Under the pieces are notes generated by a model. It searched no databases and was not told where the DNA came from. It saw only the letters and a program-made list of their open reading frames with translations. From Halocafeteria seosinensis (lineage: Eukaryota > Sar > Bigyra > Bicosoecida), in the NCBI GenBank assembly GCA_001687465.1, contig LVLI01000386.1, positions 1-64,000 of the forward strand: a stretch of DNA of 64,000 nt. Direction: 5' to 3'. The translations under genes and the position numbers were made by a program. Of this stretch, positions 11,801 through 25,000 are shown piece after piece (position 1 is the stretch's first letter; every line of letters begins with the position of its first letter).

Positions 11801-14800
11801 CTGGTAATAACACCATTGACCGATCGATGTATCTTGACTCTTACGACCGCGTTGTATTTGAATCGTGGAGGGGCTCCTGCGGGGCCGGCTGGAACAGGTA
11901 AAACAGAAACAGTTAAGGACCTTGGTAAAAATTTGGCCAAGTATGTGGTAGTTTTTAATTGCTCAGATGGGCTTGATTATATGTCTGTTGGACGCATGTT
12001 TTCGGGGTTAGTTCAAAGCGGTGGATGGGGTTGCTTCGACGAGTTTAACCGCATTGAAATTGAAGTGCTTTCCGTTGTGGCGCAACAAGTCATGAGTATA
12101 ATGGATGCTATTGCCCAGCGGAAAGACGATTTCCTTTTTATGGGACAATTAATCAGCGTTAGACGAGAATGTGGAATCTTCATTACTATGAACCCGGGGT
12201 ATGCCGGCCGGACCGAACTCCCTGACAACCTGAAGTCGTTGTTTAGGCCTGTTGCAATGATGGTGCCTGATATGGAACTAATTGCTGAAGTTATGTTACA
12301 AGCTGAAGGTTTCGAAACTAGCAAAGTGCTTGCTGAAAAGATTGTTACTTTGTATCGTTTAATGGTTCAGCAGCTTTCGAAACAGGATCACTATGACTTC
12401 GGTCTAAGGTCTATGAGAGGTGTCCTCCTTTGCGCCGGAGGGCTTAAACGCTCTCCCGAACTCGCTGATACAAACGAAGAGTACATTATTCTTCGTGCCA
12501 TTCGAGACATGAACGTCCCCAAGTTCATTAAAGATGATAAGCGGCTGTTTATGCTTCTCCTTGGTGATCTGTTTCCTAACCTTGAGCTACCGGAGTCTGA
12601 TCCGGGTGTTCTCGGGGAAGCAGTGTCCACTAAAATGCAAGAGTGGGGACTCCAAGAACATCCTGCTATTCATCACAAGGTAATGGAAGTACATGATTGC
12701 AAAGCGACGCGCCACTGCAACATGTTGGTGGGTCGGACATTGTCTGGAAAGTCCACCGTTCACCGTCTCTTGGCCGGGGCGAAGACCCTTTTAGCTGATC
12801 GCGGAGAGGAGGGATACATCCGCGTCAGATCTGAGGTGATTAATCCGAAATCGGTAAGCTTGAATGAACTTTACGGTGCTTACGATCTGCAAACAATGGA
12901 GTGGACAGATGGAGTACTAAGCACTGTTTTCCGTAATTTCGCGAAAGATGAGAGAAATGAAGAGAAGTGGTTGATTCTGGACGGACCGGTGGACACGCTG
13001 TGGATCGAATCGATGAACACAGTTATGGATGACAACAAAACGTTGACGTTAATCAACGGCGATCGCATAGGCATGAACGATGAAATGTCTTTACTCTTTG
13101 AGGTCCAAGACCTTGCTGTCGCCTCACCTGCTACTGTCTCCCGAGCTGGGATGATCTATGTGGACCATACAGATCTAGGATGGAGACCGATGGTAAAGTC
13201 ATGGTTGGACCGACACTTTCCTGACTCGAAACAAACTGAAGACAAGGAACTATATGACGAACTATTTGAGAAGTATCTACCTACATTACTTGAATTCAAG
13301 AAGCGCAACTGTTCCGAAATTGTCAGCCTCACTGATGAAAATGCTGCTTTGAGTCTGTGCCGCCTGCTGGACGCTGTTGGTGACGAAGACGCCGGCAATA
13401 ATTTGGATCGTTCGTCCATAGGAGACAGCTTCCCTGCATATCTGGAGAAATGGTTTGTGTTTTGCTGCACTTGGGCAATCGGTGGTGCCGTCACTGATGC
13501 TAGTAGAAGGAAGTTCAATGACTGCTTGCGTGAGATCGAGCCTCTATTCCCTGCGGTAGGCACGTCTTTTGACTATTTTGTGGATCCGAGCTCCCGTGAA
13601 TTTAAGCCGTGGACAGATAAGCTTCCCTCTAGATGGAAACCTGATGACAACACTCCTTATGGCAGTCTCATGGTGCCCACTGTGGATACCGAGAGAAATT
13701 CCTTCATTATCTCCCATCTATTGCAGAAAGGTTTCAATACTCTAATTGCCGGAGATACAGGCACAGGGAAAACGGTTTTAGTCCAAGGGCATCTTGAAAA
13801 TATGGACCAAGAGAGGTATTCATGGCTTCCAGTGAATATGTCTGCGGCCACTACGAGCAACAGCGTTCAAGATATCATTGAGGGTGCGCTGGAGAAGCGG
13901 GCGAAGAACAAGCTGGGACCCACCGGTGGAAAGCACTTGGTAGTCTTTGTCGATGATCTCAATATGCCAAAGAAGGACACGTACGGCTCACAGCCTCCGC
14001 TGGAGCTGCTTAGACAATGGATCGATTACGGGGGATGGTACGATAGGTCTAAACAGTCGTGGAAGTATATTCAAGACGTCCAGCTAATGGCCGCCATGGG
14101 CCCTCCGGGCGGTGGCAGGACTGTTATAAGTGAGCGCTTGCAAAGCAGGTTCAACATCATCAACTTTACTTTCCCTGCGGAGAAGCAAGTGCGATCTATT
14201 TTTGAAAATATTCTCTCCCATTACTATGCGAACTTTGGAGATGAGATGAAGCAAATGGTCCCTGGTCTTGTTCAAGCTACGGTGCAGTTGTACAATAAGG
14301 TTGTGGAGACGTTTTTACCTACACCTTCCAAGAGCCACTACCTGTTCAACATGCGTGATATTTCGAAAATCGTCCAAGGTCTCACTTTGGCTGACCCGAG
14401 CATTTTTGACCAGCCAGACAAAGTTCTAAGACTTTGGTCTCATGAAAGCATGCGCGTCCTAAGTGATCGGTTTATTTCTTTCGACGATGTAAATAAGTTT
14501 ATTTCGCTGATGGATGACCAATTGACCTCTGTCTTTGAGCAATATTACAACAAGTTAATGGAAGGGAGAGAATCTGCCGACGGTGGTCCGGTTTTCACGT
14601 CGTTCATGTCTTCGGGAAAGTATCAAGAAGTTGTGCAGCTGGAAGAGCTGAAAAAACATTGTGAGGACTCACTGATGGAGTACAATGATGTCCCGGGAGC
14701 CCTGCCAATGGAATTGGTTCTGTTCCGTGATGCTTTGAGGCATATATGCAGAATCCATAGAATTCTGAGTTTTCCGAGAGGTAATGCGCTTCTCATAGGA

Positions 14801-17800
14801 ATGGGTGGATCCGGAAGACAGAGTCTAACAAAGCTTGCTGCGTTTTTGTGCGACCAAATGTCAGTGTTTCAGATCGAGATTACGAAACATTATAAACTTC
14901 AGGATTTCAGAGAGGATATGAAATCACTGTATCACCGAACGGGAGTAGATAACAAGCCGACTGCCTTTTTATTTTCTGATACGCAACTTAAGGAAGAGTC
15001 CTTCTTGGAAGATATAAATAACATTCTTAGCTCGGGTGAAATTCCTAACCTATTCGAGAAAGACGAAAAGGTTAACATTATTGACGATGTACGCACTGAC
15101 GCGAGAGCCGCAGGGTATGAAGAAACAAGCAGTGACTGCTGGAAGTTCTTCATAAATTGTGTTCGCTCAAACCTCCATGTCGTCTTAGCGATGAGTCCTA
15201 TTGGCGATGGATTTCGTAACCGAACACGGCAGTATCCTAGTCTAGTTAGTTGCACTACTATGGACTGGTTCCATGAATGGCCGAAGGAAGCCCTCACGGA
15301 GGTTGCTGTTAAGTTTATTGCGGATATTGAGTTCTACACTCCCCCTCCAGAGTCAGAAGATGCAGAAAACCATTCGAAGTTTGATACAGTTCAAGAATGG
15401 GAGAATGCGGAGCAAAGTATGCGGTCAAGCATTGCTGAGGTGTTCGCCTTCTCTCATCAGAGAGTACGTGAAGCGTCTGAGAGGATGCTACAAGAGCTGA
15501 AGAGACACAACTACGTTACTCCCACCAACTATTTGGAGCTGGTTAAAGGTTACCGTGAGCTGTTACTAGAGAAACGCAAGGAGCTCTCTGACTCTGCGGA
15601 AAAATTGCGCAATGGCCTGAGTAAGTTGGATGAGAGTAGAAGTCAGGTGGAGGTGTTGTCCAAGGAGTTAGAGGAAAAGCAAGAAACTGTAGAGGAGAAA
15701 ACTCGGCAATGTGATGAACTCCTGGTTACCATCGTGAGCGAGCGGAGAGTCGCCGATGAACAGAAGGAGAAGGTTGAGTCAGAGAAGGAGAGGATAGCGA
15801 GAGAAGAAGAGATATGTAAGAGTATAGCTGAGGACGCGGACAAGGACCTCTCAGCGGCTCTTCCGGCATTAGAGCGCGCTATGGCAGAGGTTGATAAACT
15901 TGATAAGAGTAGTATCAGTGAAGTGAAAGCCTACACGTCTCCTCCAGCTCTAGTGAAACTGGTTATGGAAGCAGTCATGATGTTGTTCGGTCTGCCAACG
16001 GATTGGGGCACGGCCAAGAAGAAGCTGTCAGAAGCTGATTTCCTCAGCCAGGTGAAGACATTTGATAAGGATAACATTAAGCCCTCCGTCATGAAGAAGC
16101 TAAGTCGGTATACGAAACAGGGTTCTTTCGATCCGAAAGAAGTGAGAGGTCAGTCAACCGCCGCAGCCACTCTGTGCTCATGGGTACTTGCTATCGAGGA
16201 GTACGCCAAAGTAGCTGCAACTGTTGAACCGAAGCGCGAGAGGCAGCGCCAGGCAATGGAGGAACTTTCGCGTAAGCAAGCTGATCTTGCTGAGGCGGAA
16301 AAGAGTCTTCAGGAAGTGCAAGAGAAAGTAGACAACTTGAAAAAGCAGCACGACGAGAGCTCCGCGGAGAAAGATGCACTCAAAGAGCAAGCTGATGAAC
16401 TCGCCACAAAGCTTGATAGAGCTGAGAAGCTTGTTTCGGGTCTCTCAGGAGAAAAAGAAAGATGGCAAGAGAATATTGTGGGGTACGAATCTCAGTTAAA
16501 GCACTTACCTGGTGATGTGTTGGTGGCATCGGCCTTCCTAAGTTATGCTGGACCTTTCGACACCTTGTACCGTGAGCGCCTTGTGAAGAGTATCCAGTCG
16601 AGGGTGAAAGAGCTTTCTATCCCGTTTAGTCCTTCCTTCAGTTTCGGAAGCTTCTTGGCGAAGCCAACTGATGTAAGATCTTGGAATATGCAAGGGCTAC
16701 CGGCAGATGCCTTTAGTACAGAGAATGGGGTAATAGTAACTCGTGGTCGTCGTTGGCCGCTAATGGTGGATCCGCAAGGGCAGGCGAACAAATGGATCAA
16801 GAACATGGAAGGTGATAGTCTGAAGGTGACTGATTTGAAAAGCAAGGACTTTTTGCGGCTCTTGGAACAAAGCATTTCTTATGGTTTGCCGTACTTGCTA
16901 GAAGATGTTGAGGAAGAGCTCGATCCCTCGCTTGAGCCTGTACTCGCCAAGGCGATCGTAACACGTGGTGCTCGGAAAACGATTAAGGTTGGAGACAAAG
17001 AACTTGATTACAGTGACGACTTCCGCTTCTACTTGACCACCAAGTTGTCGAATCCCCATTATACACCAGAAGTCTCGACGAAGGCCGCTATTGTTAACTT
17101 TGCTGTTAAAGAGGAGGGTCTGGATGCCCAAATGTTGAGCATTGTTGTTCAGAAAGAGCAGCCAGAGTTAGAGCAGCAAAAGGACGAACTGGTTAAGAGT
17201 GTGGCAAAGGGGAAGAATACGCTTGTCGAGTTGGAGGACAAGATACTGTATCTACTATCTACTGTCGAGGGCTCATTGCTGGATAATGGAGAAATTGTTG
17301 AAACGCTCCAGGCCTCCAAGAAAACTTCTGAAGAAGTGGTTGAGCAACTGAAAATATCGGAACAAACGGAGAAGAAGATCGATGAAGCACGTGCTGGTTA
17401 CTCAGTGGTGTCTACCCGTGCTGCCTTGCTGTACTTTGTTTTGAATGATCTCGGAGGCGTGGACTCGATGTATCAATTTTCACTCGACTCTTATGTGCAG
17501 CTTTTTGAGCAGTCGATTGCTCAGTCGCGGAAGAAATTCGAGAAGGAAAACTACTCAATGAGCTTTGAGCCAGAGGAAGAGAATAGTGAAGAACAGGTGA
17601 AGCGTCGATGCGATTCCATCAACGAATACCATACCTACGCGGTGTACAAGTGGGCTTGTCTAGGTCTCTTCGAGAATCACAAGCTGTTGCTGTCGTTGCA
17701 AATTTGTGTCCGCACGTTGATGAAAGAAGGAAAAATCCCGCGGTACGAATGGGATTTCTTTTTGAAAGGCGGTGTTGTGCTTGATCGTAGTGATCAACGG

Positions 17801-19990
17801 GAAAAGCCCGCTTCCTGGATTTCTCATGCAATGTGGGATAATATTGCTGAGTTAGACAAGCTACCGGCATTCAGCGGCATCGCTAGCAGCCTTGAACAGC
17901 TGTCTGATGAATGGCACGCTTGGTATATGAGTGCCACACCGGAACATCGCGCCCTTCCTTCTGAATGGGAAACCAAGCTCAATGATCTTCAGAAGCTGAT
18001 CATCTGTCGGTGTCTTCGCCAGGACAGGGTCATTCATGCTGTTACTAAATTTGTTTCGAGTCAAATGGGTGAAAGCTTTGTCGATCCTCCGGCGCTGAAC
18101 CTTCGATCTGTCTTCGAAGATAGTTCTCCGACGATTCCCTTGGTATTCGTTTTATCTCCCGGAGTAGATCCCACTAAACAAGTGGTGTCTTTGCATCAAC
18201 ATCTTGTTGACGAGGGGATTGTCGATTGTGGACTACAAACATGTTCTCTTGGGCAGGGACAAGCACCTATAGCTACGAGATACATCCAAGAGGCCTTGGA
18301 ACATGGTGGCTGGGTCTTGCTCCAAAACTGTCATTTGTCGATTAGCTGGATGCCACAATTAGAGAAGATAATTGAGGACTATTGCGCTGCTGCTGAGCAG
18401 CAGGGTGGTAAGGCTCAAGGCCAAGCTACTGCTCCTCATAGCCAATTCCGTCTGTGGTTAACAAGCAATCCTCATCCTAAATTTCCAATATCAATACTTC
18501 AGCGAGGCACAAAGATAACGATGCAGCCCCCTCGTGGACTGAAGGCTAACCTTCTGAGGCTGTACAATCTCGTCGATGAAAACGAATTCCAGGAACGATG
18601 CAAGGCAGCTCCTGGACCTTCATATCAAAGGCTGCTTTTTTCGCTATGTTGGTTCCATGCCATCTTGCTGGAGCGAAGAAAATTCAAGAGCCTTGGATGG
18701 AATATTCCGTATGCCTTCAATGATTCAGACTTCTCAATTTGCAATGACATCTTGGGCACCTACCTTACTGAATATCCGAAAGACATTCCTTGGGATGCCA
18801 TCAAGTATCTAATTGCAGAAGCTAATTATGGAGGAAGAATCACAGATGATATGGACCGGCGGCTCTGCAATGTTTATGTTAACAAGTTCTTCTCACCGGA
18901 AGTCCTCAAACAGAAGCATTATCGTCTGTCAAGCTTAGAAGACTACTACATCCCTAGCGACGGTGACTTGGACTCGTACAAGGATTACATTCACAAGCTG
19001 CCCGCGTCGGATCCACCCGAAGCATTTGGTCAGCATCCAAATGCCGATATTCAATCGGCAATACAGGATAGTGATGAGCTTTTGAATACTGTCCTGTCGC
19101 TTCAACCGAAAACTGTATCCGAAGGCGGCGAGAGTGCTGAGTCAAAGGTGCTGGCTATTGCAGCCGATTTGGAGAAGAATCTTCCCGAACAGTTCGACAC
19201 TGAAAAAATTAGCAAGGATGTTCCTCCAGATGACTCTGATCCGCTCCGTGTTGTACTGTTCCAGGAGTTGGATCGTTACAATATTCTCTTAAGAACTATC
19301 AAAACGTCCTTGGTAGACCTCCAGAAAGGAATCCAAGGTTTGGTAGTGATTACCAGCGATTTGGAGCAGATTTTCAATGCGCTCTTAGATGCTAAGGTAC
19401 CCGAAGCATGGAGCTTTTGCTACCCCAGTTTGAAGCCCTTGGGTTCGTGGATGCAAGACTTGATGTCCCGGTGCGCTCAGATGCGTCAGTGGGCAACTCG
19501 CCAGATTCCACCCGTGTTATGGCTAGCGGGGTTCACGTATCCGACTGCGCTGTTTACAGCTTTGCTTCAATCGTCAGCCCGGAAGAATGGACTTCCGATC
19601 AATGTTTTAGATTTCGAGTTTCCCATCGTTGATAAGGATGCTGATTCTATCACAGAATCGCCTTCAGAGGGTGCTTACATCCGTGGTTTGTTCTTAGAGG
19701 GCGCCAGTTGGGATTACAACAACCATTGTCTGGCGGATCCAGTTCCCATGGAACTTTATTCACAGATGCCTGTGATACACTTTAAGCCCGTTGAGATTAA
19801 CAAGGGTGATAAGTCAAAGAAAAAGCAGTCTAGGGAGATGTACGAGTGTCCAATGTATATCTATCCCATACGCACAGGTACTGCTGAGAGGCCTTCCTTT
19901 ATGCGCCTCGTTGACTTGCCTAGCGGTGGCGTGCATCCAGACTTTTGGGTGCTCCGAGGAACTGCGTTGCTGTTATCGTTGAGCCACTAG
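5844..19990 (+). CDS. Axonemal dynein heavy chain, DNAH2/1-beta-like (2 exons)
   Basis: Exon 1 is 5844-6056 and exon 2 is 6137-19990, joined across an 80-nt GTAAG..GCAG intron, giving 4,688 aa, a full-length motor. The tail/linker fills residues 1 to about 1900. P-loops are visible for AAA1 (GPAGTGKTE, about residue 1987), AAA2 (VGRTLSGKST, about 2270), AAA3 (GDTGTGKT, about 2611) and AAA4 (GMGGSGRQS, about 2959). An antiparallel coiled-coil stalk (about 3210-3335 and 3430-3510) brackets the microtubule-binding segment (starting PPALVKLVMEAVMML). AAA5-6 and the C-terminal domain follow, ending FWVLRGTALLLSL. Motifs around AAA1 (DGLDYMSVGRMFSGL, NRIEIEVLSVVAQQV) and AAA2 (DLGWRPMVKSWL) resemble DNAH2, the beta chain of inner-arm dynein I1/f; I make that subfamily call by recall of the family, not by a tree. 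An acidic Glu/Asp/Lys-rich insert at about residues 1045-1075 looks lineage-specific. The start ATG precedes a short hydrophilic leader; an internal ATG at 5871 is an alternative. Confidence 0.95.
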
Positions 19991-20274
19991 TTGTAGGACA
20001 CTTCCATGGTAGAACTAAAGTGACCGAAAATACAAAATAAACCGTTCTACCGTCCTCAAACAAACTATCATCATTTATTGAAGTATTATGTATCCTGTAC
20101 AACCGGTGCGTACGGCGTACGTACTTCCTCGGTCCAATCCCAAAAATTTTGGCAGAGTCCCAGAGCCTCCAGCTTCACAAACGCCGTATACCGATTGTAT
20201 TGTCTGTGTGACTTTTTTTCTGCATGCCGTAGGGACTTTACATTCCGAGTACCCGTGTAGCCACACAGTCCATC

Positions 20275-21846
20275 ATGAGCTCGTCTTCGAGCTCGTATCA
20301 TAACGAGAAATACAGCCTCACGGCTGAACAAGAGCTCCGGGTGGAGGTCCGAAGCCATTCAGCCTCTCGTTCAGCCGTCTCTGGCGCTTCTATAGAGGGT
20401 GGAGACCCCTCTTCTCCCTCTATAAACGCTTGTGTGAAGCTATTGACAGGTACTGCTGAGGTTTTTGGGGCTGAATTGGTGGAAGGGAGCGAGTATTCGT
20501 TCCCTCCGGGCCGAAAATTCGCCATTTTCACCTGGTATGGCTGCGAAATTATGTTGACAGGCAATGTAGAACTGGCCTATACAGCCGACGACACGCCCAT
20601 GATGACGTATGCCAATGTCCACCAACGTCTGGAAGCGCGCCGCGAGGAAGCGCGCACGGGGATACGAAAACAAGGACCTCGAATCCTGGTCACCGGGGAC
20701 GTGGATTCCGGTAAATCCTCTCTGACAAGGTTATTGACCACGTATGCATGCCGCTTGGGCCATGCGCCCACGTTGGTGGATCTAGACCTCGGACAAGGCG
20801 AAATCACGATCCCCGGGTCGATCGCGGCCACGCCACTGGATAGAGCGTGTATTCACCCTGTGGAGGGGTTCTTGTACACGGTTCCGTTGGTATACTTCCC
20901 AGGAGCCATTAGTCCCACAGAGAACGTCAAATTGTACAAACATCACGTGTCTAGGATTGCAGAAGCTATTGACAGTCGTACGGAAAAGGACGCAGTGGGT
21001 ACGTTGCAATGTCATCGTCCAAACAGGTTTCTTGAACATTTTCGTTTGTTGACGCAGCTAGACAAAGCGGTGTGTTCATCAACACCATGGGCTGGGTACA
21101 AGATTTAGGTTACGATTTACTACGGCATGCTATCCAACAGTTACATGTGGACGTTATTTTGGTTCTAGTACGTATCATCCAATCATCGTTGTTCCTGCCG
21201 AGACTCCCAATACACTTTGCTTCGTACCACAGGGTAACGATCGACTGCATGCTCAGCTTGTCAAGGAAAGCCCTCAATGGAGGAGAGGAGGTCCAGCGGA
21301 AAATGGAGGTCCCGTCGAAAACATAACCGTTGTCAAAATTCCGCAAAGTGGAGTTGTGTCCAGGAGTAGGGAGTTCCGAAAGGCGGTGCGTGCACAACGT
21401 ATCAGAGAGTATTTTTACGGTGTGCGTGGTGAATTCTCGCCTTGCTCTAGCAAGATAGGGTTCGGAGATGTTCAAATATTTCGTGTTGGCGGTGAGGAAA
21501 CAGCCAGTCACCAAAGACCGGTAGGACATGAAGATAAGGTGAATCCTTTGAGAACATATCGAGTAACACCGTCGCGGTCGCTTGTCAACCAAGTTCTCGC
21601 TGTGAGCTACGCCCAAACAGAGGCTGAAGCCCCTAACGCTAATGTTGCAGGCTTCATTCATATGTATGTACATGCTGTGCGTTTTACGTCGAATGATTTT
21701 AAGAGGATAATGTGAGCAAACCGAAAACTGTATAATGCAGCCAGGGTGTCGACGAAAAGTCTCGAACACTTACAATCTTGTCTCCCAACGCCGCCGAGCT
21801 TCCAAACAAAATTTTGATACAAGGCAATGTTTCTTGGGCAGAGTAA
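20275..21846 (+). CDS. CLP1: CLP1 polynucleotide 5'-hydroxyl kinase / cleavage factor subunit (4 exons)
   Basis: Exons 20275-20998, 21058-21167, 21233-21663 and 21741-21846, with introns of 59, 65 and 77 nt, give 456 aa, the usual CLP1 size. The N-terminal beta domain (EQELRVEV, GTAEVFGAEL, FAIFTWYGCEIMLTG) is followed by the kinase P-loop GDVDSGKSSLTR, then LVDLDLGQGEITIPGSIAA, then VFINTMGWVQDLGYDLL, then REFRKAVRAQRIREYFYG, and the C-terminal domain ending LTILSPNAAELPNKILI and the closing WAE. In known members this protein acts in pre-mRNA 3' end cleavage and, in animals, tRNA splicing; the plant and animal forms phosphorylate 5'-OH RNA. Walker A residues Gly, Lys and Ser are intact, so ATP binding is plausible. 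The last exon is short and was recognised only because its translation restores the conserved C-terminus. It converges on the first fibrocystin-like gene with a 209-nt gap. Confidence 0.93.
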
Positions 21847-22055
21847 CTGAAGAACGCGTTGAATGCATGTCATTCGGAGAGGTGCTTAGCTGGTATCGCT
21901 AGCTAAGGTCGTCATTACGATAACTTGCGATACTCAACGGAGTTGTGTAATATTGATGCTTTCAATATCATTTAAGTTACATAACATGCAATTTCTTCGT
22001 GTGCACCACAATTTGTGATGCTTAGATTAAGATACAAGATAGCACAAATGCTCAT

Positions 22056-25000
22056 TCAACGCTCCGGGGACACCTTTTTGGTGTCCTTCTTTTTCCTGTA
22101 AGGTTTTTCAGACGTATGAGAGCTTGAGCTAGCACGATTTACCGATCCCGGGGAGTTCAGCTCTCCTCTCGAATTAGAGCTACTCGTCGAGCGCTCCGAG
22201 CTCGAGATGAGGCGCGTGTCACCGTCGTCTTGTCCAACAACGGAACTTCTGGGGGCGGCAGTGACGTCGTATCGTGTCGCAACTCGAAGAGTTCGATGCT
22301 TGCTGCGCTTTCTCACTACGACAACACCATATACAGCTATTACCACAAGGGCACCCACACCTACCCCGACCATTGTTGCCGTTACCCACGTAGCCGTGGC
22401 AGCGGCATCTTCGTTGCCAGTGCTGGTTTCACCTCCCTCTGCACTCTCTGAATAAATCTCCTCAGGGTCGGGTGGGACACTGACGGTGACGTCTGAAGTA
22501 ACAGTGCCATTCGCCGCTTCAGCAGCCTCTTCGATAGCACCTTGTAAGTCTCCACTCTCGGCCGCTTGTTGCACTTTCGCAGAGAGGTTTTTCTGTTCCT
22601 CCAACACATCAACATAATTCGAAGCAATCGAGGTCCCGCTATCGGAAGAAGAACCGTCCGACGGAGATGTCGAATTCGTACCGCCCTCCGAATCGTCAAA
22701 ACGAAGCCTTTCTTCAGGCTTGATAAGGATGCCAAGGGAAAGCTCTTCCAAGTCCGCCAGCTGTCGTCTGACGTCATCCAGGATGTTCTCAGTCCGGTCA
22801 ACAACGCGAATCCTGCTCTCAGGAATACTCAATAACGTAGCTAAGTTGTTGATGAGCGCACGCTGTCCATTTCCCTCCCAAAATTCCGTGGGGCTTACCC
22901 TCAATTTGACATTCAGCTGTATGTCAGGAGTGCGGATTACAGCGACACGAGCGAGTTTCGGATCACCTGTGATGACAATCCAAATGTGGCGTTGCTGAGG
23001 GTTGAAGTGGTTCGACCCGGCCCTCTCACTGATCTGAGGAATTGTATTCTGGGGCTCTATAAATTCACCATTGAAGTAAATTTCCATCGTATTCGGCTTC
23101 TGCAGGAACAGCTTAATCAATACCCGCTCATTGGGGTCACGTGATTGGAAGGTGAACTGCATCTGCGCAGGCTGCGTATTAAACAATTGAACGTGGTGTT
23201 CCTCTCCCGTGATTACCGCGAAGCGAATCCAGTTTTTCAGCTTATCTATGGCGCACATGTCTTTGAAGTCTCCTTGGGCGGAGTATATCCTATCGTCGTC
23301 TTCTGGGTTATTGAAATCGATTTCATTGAAGTGAGAAGCCAGGAGCGGACTAAGTGCATCATTGGTCCGAGTATCTGGGGCAAACAGCATCGGCTCAAAC
23401 TTCTTCATGGGACACCAAATTCCAATCCAATCCGTCATGGCGGTGCAGTCAGGACTTGGAAGTGAGAGTGGAGGATTATTATAGATAAGGGTTCCGCCGG
23501 CAGACCCGTGCATCGTCCCATCGACATCGTGGAATAGGATGTACCAGAACCCTTGACACTTCTTTCCAGTACACATCGACGAACCGAACGAAAATTTCGC
23601 TGCTTCCTCTACATTGTTCCACCGAATTCTACTCATCCTTACTTTAGGAGCAAAGTCGATTTGGCTAGGATTGTGAGCAACTGCAACAGACTTCAGACCG
23701 CAGTCGTCCTGCTGGAAGTCACCGAATGTCACGTTATCGATATTCACAGTTGCATCAAACGTCTCAGGCACACCGTATCGAAGTTCCCATGGCAAGCTAC
23801 ATAACTTTCCAGGGGTATTCGGGGGATCCAAATCACAAGAGAATTCGGGACTAGCGTGACATGTCTTAGCCTTGCCGGTGTACTGCGAATTCACGATTCC
23901 GACTCTGCGGTATCCACCGCCGAACACAGAGTTACATCCCTTGCCTTCCAAGTCACTCTCAGAAACAGCACGACATTTCATACTCGCGCCGCAGGATGAC
24001 AATGATGTCGAACCGAGTATCATCGAATTGGTTATGTTCGCGTAGTTACCCGTTCCTCCGGTCACAAAGTTTAGGGAAATTCCAATGTGCGAGTCAGCGA
24101 CAACAGCACCATCGACAATAAGATTTGCCCCCTGATCGACAGTAAGGATGGCAACATGTGCAATTTTCCAGGTTTTAAATCCGCTGACGATACGACAGTC
24201 ACCGCTCTCACTCAAAATAAAAGCACCGACAAGACTGGAGGACACCTCGTTGTCAGTCACGCGTATGTCCCCGCAAACATCCGGCCGGAACGTCACACCG
24301 CCGTCACTGGAGGAAGATATGAAGTTACCACTAAGTTCGTCGGGGCGTCCATCCATAAAAATGCCAGATGTCGGAACCAACCACCGTGTAGTTTGGTCGG
24401 GGGAACGGAACACCCCCGCAATGAGATTATCAGTGATGATAGCACCATCGGACGTCCCATCCCAGAAATCTATTCCAGAGCGGAACGTGCGGTGTATAAC
24501 ATTGCCGGTTACTTCCATGTGCCCTCCATGCTGCTCTGCTACGATACCGTAATTCAAAGAGTAAGCGAAAGAACTGTGGAAAATTCTATTTCGACTCCCT
24601 AAGGCCTTCGACTGCGGATAGGCAAAACGGAAGCATCCGTGTTCCATTTGTTGCTTGCCGCATTGGAAAAACTGAACGTTTTCCATTTGTACATTTCCCA
24701 CAAAATGGCTCTTTTCAAGATCATCATCATCAAATGCAACTTCAGTGACTACCCAATGCATCCCGTAGTTGGCACGGCCGACTTCCCCGCTAGATTGAGC
24801 CTCCGGCGAAATATAACCTTCCACCGAAATTGATCGATCAAGGTTTCCAACAGCAGCAGCCATTCTATTTCCGTATACATCCGCAGTCACAGAGTGTGTG
24901 AACTCTACGACCGAGTCCAAAGTAACGCTCTTTCCATTTATACTCTCGATCTTCCTTGTCTCCTGTTCATCGATATCGTACTCGGTAGCTGTAATCACCA

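Noticed and set aside
20999-21108. Unspliced CLP1 reading frame ending at 21108
   Set aside because: The unspliced tail has no similarity to the family; removal of a 59-nt GTACGT..GCAG intron restores GVFINTMGW, a conserved CLP1 segment.
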